Source: JAJZEO01 sp964350315 (GTDB lineage: Bacteria > Chlamydiota > Chlamydiia > Chlamydiales > 2-12-FULL-49-11). Taken from it: a stretch of DNA of 64,000 nucleotides. Shown one piece after another: positions 26,797 to 34,685 of this stretch (positions are counted from its first letter, which is position 1; each line of letters starts with the position of its first letter). The stretch covers positions 1 to 64,000 of the forward strand of contig CAYGJD010000001.1 of the NCBI GenBank assembly GCA_964350315.1, written 5' to 3'. The position numbers and the translations under genes were made by a program. The notes beneath the pieces are model-generated. The model worked only from the letters and a program-made list of their open reading frames with translations. It was not told the origin of the DNA and ran no database searches.

Positions 26797-26964
26797 GTGC
26801 AACTATTTAAATATTTGAATGCTTTTTTTTTTGTTTTATATGCTTGTAAAGGTAACGTTGGGATGAAATTTGTGAAATCGTTATCAAAAGGAAGACTTGT
26901 TTCAAGTGGAAGAAAAAATCTCAAACTTACAGGTGATGTTACCGTTGTTTTGTTAAACACTTAA
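26797..26964 (+). CDS. Doubtful small ORF in the 26589-27049 gap
   Basis: The 460-base gap holds no clear gene. A 55-codon frame from GTG 26797 encodes MQLFKYLNAFFFVLYACKGN..., which resembles a short lipoprotein signal with LYAC as lipobox, followed by a basic 35-residue part. It lacks a ribosome site and includes a T10 run, so it may be chance. Nothing else was seen in the gap apart from AT-rich sequence. Confidence 0.2.
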   Translation: MQLFKYLNAFFFVLYACKGNVGMKFVKSLSKGRLVSSGRKNLKLTGDVTVVLLNT

Positions 26965-27049
26965 CGCCTCCTTTACAAATTCTTTGCAGCACTATACGAA
27001 TGTTAATTTATATTTTGCAAGGAGATTGTAAAGTTTTTTTTATGGGACG

Positions 27050-27622
27050 TTAGTTTAGGTTTAGATCGTCTGGAATCATTGCGATAGAGGCGTATTTGCC
27101 ACCCATTTTTTTTAAGATTGATTGCCACATTTTTTCTGGTGGGAGTTGGAATAAGATTTCTTTATCTGCTGGATGAAGATACCAAAGACCTTTCATGAAC
27201 TCTTTTTCAAGCTCTCCAGTGCTCCAGCCTGTATATCCAAAGCAAAGGAGTAATTCAGGACAAGTTTCTGATGCCATTGACTCTTGCAGGAATTGAAGAT
27301 CACCACCGAGGTAAATACCTTTTGTGATATTCAAAGTTTGATCTGAATTTTGTTCTGATGTGTGCAGTAACATCATTTGGTTTTGTTGAGATTTTCCACC
27401 TAGTCTTAGTTGAACTTTGGGGTGGGCGATGCTTTCAATAGGCAGGATTTCTTGTGGGAGGTCAACAGAGACAGGTTTATTTAGAATCAGTCCGAATGAA
27501 CCTGCAGGCGTGTGTTCACAAATAAGAATGACACTTTTGAAGTAGAGATCCTCGTCAACGTCAGGAGAGGCGATAAGTAGAGAACCTTTTTCAAGATGGC
27601 AATGGGGTCTTTCTTCACTCAT
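27050..27622 (-). CDS. YqgE/AlgH family protein
   Basis: A 190-residue member of the YqgE/AlgH (DUF179) family: KGSLLIASPDVDEDLYFKSV, ILICEHTPAGSFGLILNKPV, and near the end FGYTGWSTGELEKEF are its conserved blocks. Length agrees with the family (about 180-190). Its biochemical role is not settled; AlgH was linked to alginate regulation in Pseudomonas. The ATG overlaps the 3' end of the mlaD-like gene by 8 bases, so it is the last gene of the Mla operon here, which hints at an envelope-related job. Confidence 0.9.
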   Translation of the reverse strand: MSEERPHCHLEKGSLLIASPDVDEDLYFKSVILICEHTPAGSFGLILNKPVSVDLPQEILPIESIAHPKVQLRLGGKSQQNQMMLLHTSEQNSDQTLNITKGIYLGGDLQFLQESMASETCPELLLCFGYTGWSTGELEKEFMKGLWYLHPADKEILFQLPPEKMWQSILKKMGGKYASIAMIPDDLNLN

Positions 27623-28790
27623 TGTTTGACCTTATGTTCATTAGTTCATCATTGTATATTTTTACTTGAGATTGCAACGAGTCTATTTGTTGCATTAGCT
27701 CAGCGAATTTCTGGCGAAACTTTTGGTTTTCTGCGAGATCTTTTGTCTCAAATCGATCGGTCAGTGAGTGCATTCTTTCCAGTGTTGAATTAATTTGATC
27801 GACTTCTTGATTCATATAAGTTTGGAATGCTTTTGGTGAGTTGATGCGATCTGCTTCTGCCATCAGTTTCAAACGTCGACGCTGCCAGGTTTTGTTGTAT
27901 TGGAAGAGGAATCCATACTGATTAATATCATTCAATACTGTGTTGGCTTTTGTCATGATAGAATCGACTTGTAAGTAAAGGCCGTCTGATTGAATGATTT
28001 TACCCAGTGTGCCGTTTCCGTTTGCAATGTCTGTTGTCGTTATATTTAAGTTTTGTGAGATTGCGCAAAGGTTTTTGAAAAAATCATCTTCATTCATGTT
28101 GTAGATGATTTGATCAAGTTGCCCAAATGTTGTTGCGATATTTGCAAGGCTGTCTTTCACATCCTGCATGACGCCAAGATCATTGAGTTGTTTGACTGCA
28201 ATTGCAATTTGATTTGCAGCTTCTCCAGCATTTTGAATAGCCAAACCGACATCGTCACCATATTTATCTATCCAACGAATGATTCGGGTGAGAGTTTGTT
28301 CAACTTTTTCCGAAAGAGCTGAAATTTCATTCATTGCGCTTTCTAGTAGATCACTTGAATCGGCATAAATAATGTCTTTAGAAGTAATAACGTGAGCTAC
28401 TTGTCCAGCTTTGATAGGTTTTGGAATGATAGCAACATATTTTTCCCCGAGAAGACCTTGCGTTGCTACTGTGACTTCATCAGAAGAGAAAAGAGTGTAA
28501 CCTGAGTCAATCTTTAGCGTTAGAACGTAAGGGTAGACTTGACCAAATTCGTTCACAGCTTGTTGGCGAGCATCTGCTAGTTGTTGAATTGAGGCAACCT
28601 CGCCGATTGGTTGTCCTGCATAAGTAACAGGAGTTCCTAGTGCGATACCATTAATGTTTGCAAAGCGAACTTTAAGTGTTTGATTTCCATCGCCGACACT
28701 TGGCTTAATGAATAAAATGATGCCAATAATTAAAATACATCCGATCACGACAAAAAGTCCAATAAGCATATTTTTTATTTGATTGGCCAT
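27615..28790 (-). CDS. mlaD: MCE-domain lipid-transport protein (MlaD-like)
   Basis: A 391-residue protein with one N-terminal membrane helix (residues about 8-28), an MCE domain (VRFANINGIALGTPVTYAGQPIGEV ... GLLGEKYVAIIPKP in pieces, about 40-125), and a long helical C-terminal part (150-391) which is absent in E. coli MlaD (183 residues) but usual in chlamydial and plastid TGD2-like forms. It forms the periplasmic hexameric ring of the Mla phospholipid transporter. It follows mlaF by 5 bases. Confidence 0.88.
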   Translation of the reverse strand: MANQIKNMLIGLFVVIGCILIIGIILFIKPSVGDGNQTLKVRFANINGIALGTPVTYAGQPIGEVASIQQLADARQQAVNEFGQVYPYVLTLKIDSGYTLFSSDEVTVATQGLLGEKYVAIIPKPIKAGQVAHVITSKDIIYADSSDLLESAMNEISALSEKVEQTLTRIIRWIDKYGDDVGLAIQNAGEAANQIAIAVKQLNDLGVMQDVKDSLANIATTFGQLDQIIYNMNEDDFFKNLCAISQNLNITTTDIANGNGTLGKIIQSDGLYLQVDSIMTKANTVLNDINQYGFLFQYNKTWQRRRLKLMAEADRINSPKAFQTYMNQEVDQINSTLERMHSLTDRFETKDLAENQKFRQKFAELMQQIDSLQSQVKIYNDELMNIRSNNE

Positions 28791-28795
28791 TATTC

Positions 28796-29572
28796 TTACT
28801 TATCCTTATTCCGTATTAAACTCAAGTCATGTCCGATCATTTTAAGAAAGAACTTGATTGACTCGTGATCATGTTTCATAAATCTCATTGGAGAATCGCA
28901 AATTACAATTTTCCCATCTTCAATAAGAGCAATTCTATCAGCACAATAGAGAGTTGTTACAAGGTCATGAGAGACAACCACAGTTGTTGCGCCTTTCAAT
29001 TCAAGGTGTTGTGTGAGAATGAGCTCTGCAATTCTTTGTGCTGTAATTGGATCAAGACCTGTTGTTGGCTCATCATAGAAGAGGATATCTGGTTTGTAGA
29101 TCAATGCACGTGCGATAGAAGCTCTTTTTCGCATTCCTCCAGATAATTCTGATGGGAATAGTTCGTATGTGTTTTCAAGGCCTACACTTATAAGCGCTTG
29201 CTCGCCATATTCTCGAATTTTTGATCGTTCTATTTTTTCACCTGCGATTGTGCCATGATTGCGGAGGTGAAAGGTGACGTTTTCTCCTATATTCATTGAG
29301 TCAAAGAGAGCCCCTCCTTGAAATATCATTCCAATGTTCGTTAAGCGCTCATAGAGTTTTGGTCCCTCTAATTCAGTCATTTCAGTTTCATTTATGAGGA
29401 CTTGGCCAGAGTCTGGCTTCATCAAACCGATGATGTGTTTAATCAAAACGCTTTTCCCAGATCCAGATTTTCCTACAATAAATAAGATCTCACCATCTCG
29501 AATTTCTAAATCAAGACCTCTTAGGACGTCTTTAGCGCCAAACGATTTGATAAGGTTTTTGATTGAAATCAT
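28796..29572 (-). CDS. mlaF: Mla-type ABC transporter ATPase (MlaF-like)
   Basis: Cytoplasmic ATPase of the lipid transporter. Walker A is GKSGSGKS (residues 34-41), the signature LSGGMRKRASIARAL is the MlaF variant, and Walker B is DILFYDEPT with the D-loop GLDP. H-loop: VVVSHD. The ATG at 29572 overlaps the mlaE stop (ATGA) and has AGGTGG upstream; a GTG at 29581 would add three residues. Length (258) agrees with the family. Confidence 0.92.
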   Translation of the reverse strand: MISIKNLIKSFGAKDVLRGLDLEIRDGEILFIVGKSGSGKSVLIKHIIGLMKPDSGQVLINETEMTELEGPKLYERLTNIGMIFQGGALFDSMNIGENVTFHLRNHGTIAGEKIERSKIREYGEQALISVGLENTYELFPSELSGGMRKRASIARALIYKPDILFYDEPTTGLDPITAQRIAELILTQHLELKGATTVVVSHDLVTTLYCADRIALIEDGKIVICDSPMRFMKHDHESIKFFLKMIGHDLSLIRNKDK

Positions 29573-30357
29573 TGGAACCACCTCATGATTTCGCTGTGCA
29601 TCACGTTAAGGCCAAGAGTTAAGAAGAAGTTTATGATTAAAATCGAAACGTAGCAAATAACAACGGCCTTTGTTGTTGAATTTCCGACATCTGCAGCACC
29701 ACCTTCTGTTCTCATCCCATAATAGCAACAAATTGAAGTGGATAGTATTCCAAAAACAACAGCTTTTGTGAATCCAACGGAAAAGTCAAATGGTTGAGTG
29801 TATGTCGGAATTGGATCCCAAAAAGTTGTTGGAGCAAGACCAAAAAAATAGACGGCAATTAAATATCCACCAAAGACACCCATGACAATACTGTAAATCG
29901 TTAAGAGAGGGAACATGAGTGTTCCAGCGATGAGACGTGGAGCAACAAGATATCTTTTAGGATCAACACCCATCGATATCATGGCATCGACTTGCTCTGT
30001 TACTTTCATTGTCGCAAGTTCAGCGGTTATCGATGCACCAACTCGTCCAACAAACATAAATCCTGTTAAAATCGGACCGAGTTCTGTAAGCATTGCTTTT
30101 GCAACCATTAGGCCTGTAACTCCGACAAGACCTTTGTCTGCAAGTTGGTAGTAACTTTGTGTAGCCAGTACAAGGCCTGTTGAAAACCCTGTTAAGGTTA
30201 CAACGCCAAGTGACATGACGCCGATTGAATAGAGTTGTTCACGAATAAGAGACCAACGGGGGAGTTTGCTAAAGACAACTCCATACGATTTGACGAGAAA
30301 AGTAGTGTACTCGCCAATCGATGTCAGGAATTTAAGTTGTCGCAAAATCATTTGCAT
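29569..30357 (-). CDS. mlaE: Mla-type permease (MlaE-like)
   Basis: A 262-residue inner-membrane permease (MlaE/YrbE, DUF140). Typical motifs are ATQSYYQLADKGLVG, ELGPILTGFMFVGRVGASIT and ATMKVTEQVDAMISMGVDP. About five to six membrane segments. First gene of the order mlaE-mlaF-mlaD-yqgE. Its 5' region (30361-30400) holds an imperfect hairpin (TCCGACCT with AGGCCGGA) that could influence expression. In Gram-negative bacteria and plastids the complex moves phospholipids between membranes. Confidence 0.92.
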   Translation of the reverse strand: MQMILRQLKFLTSIGEYTTFLVKSYGVVFSKLPRWSLIREQLYSIGVMSLGVVTLTGFSTGLVLATQSYYQLADKGLVGVTGLMVAKAMLTELGPILTGFMFVGRVGASITAELATMKVTEQVDAMISMGVDPKRYLVAPRLIAGTLMFPLLTIYSIVMGVFGGYLIAVYFFGLAPTTFWDPIPTYTQPFDFSVGFTKAVVFGILSTSICCYYGMRTEGGAADVGNSTTKAVVICYVSILIINFFLTLGLNVMHSEIMRWFQ

Positions 30358-30427
30358 AGAAATCCGGCCTTCGCGTGTTTTCTCGCCATAGGTCGGATAC
30401 TATGAATTATTTGTTAATCATGCAAGA

Positions 30428-30955
30428 TTATTGTGAGTTTCTCATCATCTGAATTTCAGCTTCGCTGAATTGTTTCATCTGACGTGCGAAAAGTTCATCA
30501 AGTCTTCCTAAGATTCTCTCAACTTCTTGATCATCTCTTTGTGCATCTTGTCGCAATGCTTGAAGACGTTCAATGAGTCCTTGAATTTCTGATTGCTCTG
30601 CTTGAGTAAAACGACTTGCTCCACTTCCTAATTGTTCGAATAATTTACCAACACCTTGAAGTTCTATAAATTCTTGAGATTGCGGATTGTGTCCAGCGCT
30701 TCCAATCATCAGACAAGCTCCAATGATTCCAAGTAGTGTACAAGTTGCATCAAATTGGCGACTTTTTTTCATTCTTTCGTGTGCAAGAACGAGGTATTCG
30801 TATGATTCTGCTCTTTGGATGTCTCCAAGTCCCTGTCTGATAGTAGAAATTGCATCAGAAATATCATTCCTGGCCTTATGTGTTTCACTCATTACCGACC
30901 TTGGTGGTAAATTAGTTTCTTGTGGCGCATGCGTGATTGTTTGAATATTTGACAT
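30428..30955 (-). CDS. Putative type III secretion translocator-like protein (small, SctB/CopD-like by position)
   Basis: A 175-residue protein, last gene of the translocator operon. One hydrophobic segment (CTLLGIIGACLMIGSAG, about 73-89) is flanked by amphipathic, Gln/Glu/Arg-rich helices (DISDAISTIRQGLGDIQ; C-terminal EIQGLIERLQALRQDAQ). This is the layout of a minor translocator (one membrane hairpin or helix with coiled coils), but Chlamydia CopD is about 2.5 times longer. The assignment rests mostly on operon position after the CopB-like gene (15 bases). No signal peptide. Confidence 0.6.
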   Translation of the reverse strand: MSNIQTITHAPQETNLPPRSVMSETHKARNDISDAISTIRQGLGDIQRAESYEYLVLAHERMKKSRQFDATCTLLGIIGACLMIGSAGHNPQSQEFIELQGVGKLFEQLGSGASRFTQAEQSEIQGLIERLQALRQDAQRDDQEVERILGRLDELFARQMKQFSEAEIQMMRNSQ

Positions 30956-30970
30956 ATGAAATCCTTATTT

Positions 30971-31876
30971 TTAAACAGCATTCGCTGTAATCATATTTGC
31001 AACGATCATGCGCTTTGCATTTTCCATTGCTTGAGCACCTTCAGAGGCTGAAACCAAAGATGAAATAATCATTTTATTATTTGCATCTTCATGTCCTCCT
31101 TGCTCTTCAATAATGCTTCTACACCTCATAATGAGTTCTTGTAGCATTGTTTGGTTGGCTCTTATCTCTTCAATTTGGTAGTGAGTGAATTGTTTGCCAA
31201 GATCTGCAACGCTTGATGCAATTGCAAGTGCTGCCATTGCAATTTTTCCAGCGATATCAGCAAGAGCCTCACTATTGAAGGTGATTCCACCAAGTAGACC
31301 AAGGCCTGCAGATAAAATCGTTAAAAATGTAGCAGCTTCTGGTGAAGCATTTGAATCTATCATTAAATTACCAAACAGAGTCGTAATGCCAGATCCAATC
31401 ATTGCACCGCCAGTTAGTGGAGAGTCTTGAATCATATTACCGCCAATGACAATCGAAAAAGCTGCAAATAAGCAGACAGCGACCTTACGGAAAAAATCAC
31501 ACCATCCGCCAGTTTCTACGTAGTCATTTTCATTAATGGCATTTTCAACTGAATCACGGAATTTTACGCCCATAGATTCTTGAATTGAACTAACAACTGA
31601 TCCTGCGCAATCTTTATGCACTTGACTCACAGCAAAAATTGAATTCAACATCTTTACAAGTGATTCGTTATAAGGTGTTGGGTTGTATGTAGAGGGGTCG
31701 GGAAGGGGAGGTGGATTTGGAGAGTCTAATTCTTTATAGGGCTTGAGATGTGGAGCTGTAGTTTCTCTATTGTCAACAACATCAAACCTAAACGGGTAAG
31801 GTTGTTTTGGTAGTTGCTCGATTGAAGGGGCTTGAGCAGGTGAAATGATCCCATTAATTGGGCTTGTCTCAGTCAT
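30971..31876 (-). CDS. Putative type III secretion major translocator (SctE/CopB-like)
   Basis: A 301-residue protein. After a Pro-rich, disordered N-terminal third (PNPPPLPDPSTYNPTPYNE), two hydrophobic regions follow (about 132-178, VAVCLFAAFSIVIGG plus GAMIGSGITTLFGNLM; and 185-220, TFLTILSAGLGLLGG plus a small-residue helix), then a helical C-terminus. This two-hydrophobic-region plan is typical of pore-forming translocators. Chlamydia CopB is around 490 residues, so this form is short. The ATG overlaps the SycD-like chaperone stop by 8 bases, and chaperone-translocator coupling is the normal order. Confidence 0.68.
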   Translation of the reverse strand: MTETSPINGIISPAQAPSIEQLPKQPYPFRFDVVDNRETTAPHLKPYKELDSPNPPPLPDPSTYNPTPYNESLVKMLNSIFAVSQVHKDCAGSVVSSIQESMGVKFRDSVENAINENDYVETGGWCDFFRKVAVCLFAAFSIVIGGNMIQDSPLTGGAMIGSGITTLFGNLMIDSNASPEAATFLTILSAGLGLLGGITFNSEALADIAGKIAMAALAIASSVADLGKQFTHYQIEEIRANQTMLQELIMRCRSIIEEQGGHEDANNKMIISSLVSASEGAQAMENAKRMIVANMITANAV

Positions 31877-32360
31877 GAACTTCCTCCAATTTAAGCATAC
31901 ACATCTCTTTCATCGACTGTGTCTTTGAGTTGTATTGCCCATCAGGGTCACGATCGGAAAGAGCATTTAATGCAGTCATGCAATCTGTAAAATTATCTAA
32001 TTCAAAAAGGCACTCTGCTGCGAAAAAATGAGGCATAGGGCACTTTGGATCGATGAAGGCGAACATACTCCATGCAACAAGCGCATCTTGGAAGCGGCGT
32101 TGCATTTGAATTGTAGAGGCAAGACCTTGCCAGTGAGTTTTTTCAAGGGGCATCATGACAACAAGTTTACGGAAAATCGATTCTGCGTGGTTATATTCTT
32201 TATTTTTATAAAGATTATAACCTAGTTCATACAGAACGCGGGTGTCCTCTTTTTTCCACTCATCAATTGTAAGAGCTCCATCTTCGTTGATAAGATCTTT
32301 TAGACCATCAACAATTGATTGGAATTGTTTTGAATCGAGTACTTCTCTTGCAAAAGTCAT
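31869..32360 (-). CDS. Type III secretion chaperone, SycD/LcrH family (TPR)
   Basis: A 163-residue class II chaperone for translocators. The opening DGLKDLINEDGALTIDEW and the TPR series (VLYELGYNLYKNKEYNHAES; HWQGLASTIQMQRRFQDALV; PHFFAAECLFELDNFTDCM) match LcrH/SycD. Length agrees with the family. It acts in the cytosol, keeping the two translocators unfolded before secretion. It is separated from the upstream gene by 2 bases. The family call is firm and is one of the main hints for a chlamydial origin. Confidence 0.88.
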   Translation of the reverse strand: MTFAREVLDSKQFQSIVDGLKDLINEDGALTIDEWKKEDTRVLYELGYNLYKNKEYNHAESIFRKLVVMMPLEKTHWQGLASTIQMQRRFQDALVAWSMFAFIDPKCPMPHFFAAECLFELDNFTDCMTALNALSDRDPDGQYNSKTQSMKEMCMLKLEEVHD

Positions 32361-32362
32361 GA

Positions 32363-32947
32363 TTAACGACCTTCTCCCATATGTCTTATAATAGTTTTCA
32401 TTTCATCGGGTTTTTGTCTTGTCATCATTTCTGTAACTGTCGTGTAGAGGTGAATAAGGAATTCGTTTTCTCGTCCGATCCTTCCAAGTTCAAGTGTGTC
32501 GCGTCTCATGACTTCTTGGAGGTTTGCAAGGCAGCGGTCGAGCTCATTGCTTTTTACACGTCTTGTGTCCATTCCATAGAAAGGGTCAATATAGCCAGTA
32601 TTTGGATGGTGGATTTCTCTATATTCATTAATTAACTCTTCTAAATCAGAGAGGTCTGCAAATTCTTCGTCCTTATTCCGTTCAATTAAAAGTTTCTGTA
32701 TTAGGTCTGCAATGAAGATTGCGCGAGTGTTGATTGTTTCAATTTCTTTAGTTTGACCTGCAAGCTTTCTTGCGACTTGGTCATCTTTTGCAGATTGTAT
32801 TTCAATTGCTAGCTGATACATTGAAATTTCTCTTTGAGGTCCTCGTGTGCGCATTTGAGGCTCTTCTGACTCGTGTTGCACGCTCGGCAATGCATGTTGC
32901 AAAATGCTCTGCAGCGGTAAATTTCCTGTAATATCTATTTGTCCCAT
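32363..32947 (-). CDS. Hypothetical protein, first gene of the translocator operon
   Basis: A 194-residue soluble helical protein; not recognised. ATG at 32947 is preceded by GGGGGA; the frame is open further upstream but without a better start. Charged helices (YQLAIEIQSAKDDQVARKLA; DLIQKLLIERNKDEEFADL) dominate, with no membrane segment. Chlamydia has a gene of unknown function (CT577) next to lcrH and copB, so it may be a counterpart, but the length differs and I cannot confirm it. Possible role: chaperone or regulator of secretion. Confidence 0.6.
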   Translation of the reverse strand: MGQIDITGNLPLQSILQHALPSVQHESEEPQMRTRGPQREISMYQLAIEIQSAKDDQVARKLAGQTKEIETINTRAIFIADLIQKLLIERNKDEEFADLSDLEELINEYREIHHPNTGYIDPFYGMDTRRVKSNELDRCLANLQEVMRRDTLELGRIGRENEFLIHLYTTVTEMMTRQKPDEMKTIIRHMGEGR

Positions 32948-33037
32948 AAAAACATTTCCCCCATTTTTAGTCTCAATCAGGTTAACTAAACCCTTGGTTT
33001 TATACAAACCCCAAAGTTTTTTTTAAGTTTGTTATTA

Positions 33038-33511
33038 ATGGGAAAATCGAGTAAATTCCTTGGCATGGAACTAATGATTTCTTTTATTTTAGGCGCTTGC
33101 GCAATCTTTGTAATCTTTCTGGAATTCTTTCTTCCAGGGGGAATCATGGCGGCTTTTGGCTGCGTTCTTGCGATGGGAAGTGTTATTTTTGCAATGAGTG
33201 TTGACATGAAGACGGGCCTTATTGCCTTGGGAATTGAAACTGTAACTCTTGCTTTGATTATATATTTAGCCCTAAAATCTCTAAAAAAGAGTCGCATGGC
33301 ACTGGAAGATGATCAAGCTGGATTCACAAGTTGTGATTTTGACAAATCTTTAATTGGTAAAGAAGCCATTGTTGTAAAAGATTTGAGACCTTCGGGATTT
33401 ATCGAAGTAAATGGAATCCATTATCAGGCAGTTTCAACAGGGGAATACCTGAGAAAAGATAGAAAAGTACATATTATTGATGGTGAGGGTGCTCACCTTA
33501 TTGTGAGGTAG
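33038..33511 (+). CDS. NfeD-like membrane protein
   Basis: A 157-residue short-form NfeD. Two to three membrane helices at the N-terminus (about 10-75: ILGACAIFVIFLEFFLPGG with the typical FxxPGG, GCVLAMGSVIFAMSV and IALGIETVTLALIIYLAL) and a C-terminal OB-fold (LIGKEAIVVKDLRPSGFIEV, ending HIIDGEGAHLIV). NfeD proteins work with SPFH proteins in membrane domain organisation, and the next gene, 2 bases on, is FloA. The ATG at 33038 or the internal one at 33065 could be used; both lack a strong ribosome site. Diverges from the type III secretion operon. Confidence 0.85.
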   Translation: MGKSSKFLGMELMISFILGACAIFVIFLEFFLPGGIMAAFGCVLAMGSVIFAMSVDMKTGLIALGIETVTLALIIYLALKSLKKSRMALEDDQAGFTSCDFDKSLIGKEAIVVKDLRPSGFIEVNGIHYQAVSTGEYLRKDRKVHIIDGEGAHLIVR

Positions 33512-33513
33512 AC

Positions 33514-34491
33514 ATGGAAATGGTTCCGATTTTATTTGGTTTATTAGGGATTGTTATTACAGCAATTCTCTGGATTACGGCACGTTATATTAGCCTGTGG
33601 TTCCAGGCGTTTGTTTCAGGGGCGCATGTCTCTTTTGTAAATATTATCGCAATGACACTAAGAAAAATTCCACCGAAGTTGATTGTTAGCTCAATGATTA
33701 ATTTGAAAAAATCTGGTCTAAAAACGATTACTGCAAACGATCTTGAAACACATTACTTAGCTGGTGGAAATATCCATGACGTTGTTCGTGCGATGATTGC
33801 ATCTGATAAAGCAAATATTAAATTAGATTGGAGACGTGCTACTGCAATTGATCTAGCTGGTCGTGACGTATATGAGGCTGTAAAAACTAGTGTTAATCCT
33901 CAAGTGATTGATTGCCCCAGCGAAAAGGGTAAGTTCATCTCAGCAGTTGCAAGCAATGGAATTGAGCTTCTTGTGCGCGCTCGAGTAACAGTTAGAACAA
34001 ACATTGTTCAACTTGTTGGTGGAGCAACTGAAGAGACGATTATTGCTCGTGTTGGAGAAGGAATTGTTAATGCAATTGGATCTGCCGAATCTCATTATGA
34101 TGTTTTAAAAAATCCTCAGGCTGTTTCTGAGCTTGTTTTGTCAAAAGGTTTAGATGCACAGACTGCATTTGAAATTTTGTCTATCGATATCGCAGATATT
34201 ACTGTTGGCTCGAATGTTGGTGCTGTTCTTCAATCAGAGCAGGCAATGGCCGATATGAAGGTTGCTCAAGCAAAGGCTGAGGGAAGAAAGGCTATGGCTG
34301 TTGCATTAGAGCAGGAATATAAAGCCAAAATTAAAGATGCTGAATCTCAGATTCCACTTGCTATTGCTCACGCCTTTGAAAGAGGACAGCTGGGCATTAT
34401 GGACTATAATAGACTCAAGAATATCGAGGCTGACACTAAAATGAGAATGGCTTTGGCTCTTGATGACACTATGGAGTCAAATAATGACTAG
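33514..34491 (+). CDS. floA: Flotillin-like protein FloA
   Basis: A 325-residue SPFH protein (YqfA/FloA, UPF0365). N-terminal hydrophobic hairpin (residues about 4-28), then the SPFH domain with conserved blocks MTLRKIPPKLIVSSMINLKK, TANDLETHYLAGGNIHDVV and the IARVGEGIVNAIGSAE region. The C-terminal coiled coil (QSEQAMADMKVAQAKAEGRK) mediates oligomerisation. It organises functional membrane microdomains in Bacillus. Gene order nfeD-floA is the same as in Firmicutes. Its 3' end overlaps a small ORF by 8 bases. Confidence 0.92.
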   Translation: MEMVPILFGLLGIVITAILWITARYISLWFQAFVSGAHVSFVNIIAMTLRKIPPKLIVSSMINLKKSGLKTITANDLETHYLAGGNIHDVVRAMIASDKANIKLDWRRATAIDLAGRDVYEAVKTSVNPQVIDCPSEKGKFISAVASNGIELLVRARVTVRTNIVQLVGGATEETIIARVGEGIVNAIGSAESHYDVLKNPQAVSELVLSKGLDAQTAFEILSIDIADITVGSNVGAVLQSEQAMADMKVAQAKAEGRKAMAVALEQEYKAKIKDAESQIPLAIAHAFERGQLGIMDYNRLKNIEADTKMRMALALDDTMESNND

Positions 34492-34633
34492 GGAAAAACG
34501 AGTTGTTAAAGAGGCTACGTTCAAGAAGGTTACTTGCAAGAGAAGGAAGTTATTCGGTCTTAAGCGAAAGAACGTAGCAAAACTTATTTTAATCTCCGAA
34601 GTGTTAGGAACGCCTAAAGGACTGATGTCGTAA
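34484..34633 (+). CDS. Small basic protein overlapping the floA stop
   Basis: A 49-codon ORF whose ATG lies inside the last codons of floA (ATGACTAG), a normal arrangement for translational coupling. The product is strongly basic (KKVTCKRRKLFGLKRKNVAK) and ends in LISEVLGTPKGLMS, a helix-plus-GxPxxL ending of the sort seen in small hypothetical proteins at the end of operons. No function is recognised. Confidence 0.5.
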   Translation: MTREKRVVKEATFKKVTCKRRKLFGLKRKNVAKLILISEVLGTPKGLMS

Positions 34634-34669
34634 ACATAAAAGTTTAAATGTGTTGAAAAGCATTTAATG

Positions 34670-34678
34670 TGTTATAAT
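34670..34678 (+). promoter_or_regulatory. Extended -10 promoter TGTTATAAT immediately before an ATG
   Basis: TG-T-TATAAT ends 7 bases before the ATG at 34686, so the predicted transcript starts at, or one base before, the start codon. TTGAAA at 34653-34658 is only 14 bases from the -10, so the extended -10 probably carries recognition. Confidence 0.5.
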
Positions 34679-34685
34679 TCTTGTT

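Noticed and set aside
26682..26960. Minus-strand ORF of 92 codons in the large intergenic gap
   Set aside because: No ribosome site, odd composition and no recognisable pattern; probably chance in AT-rich DNA.
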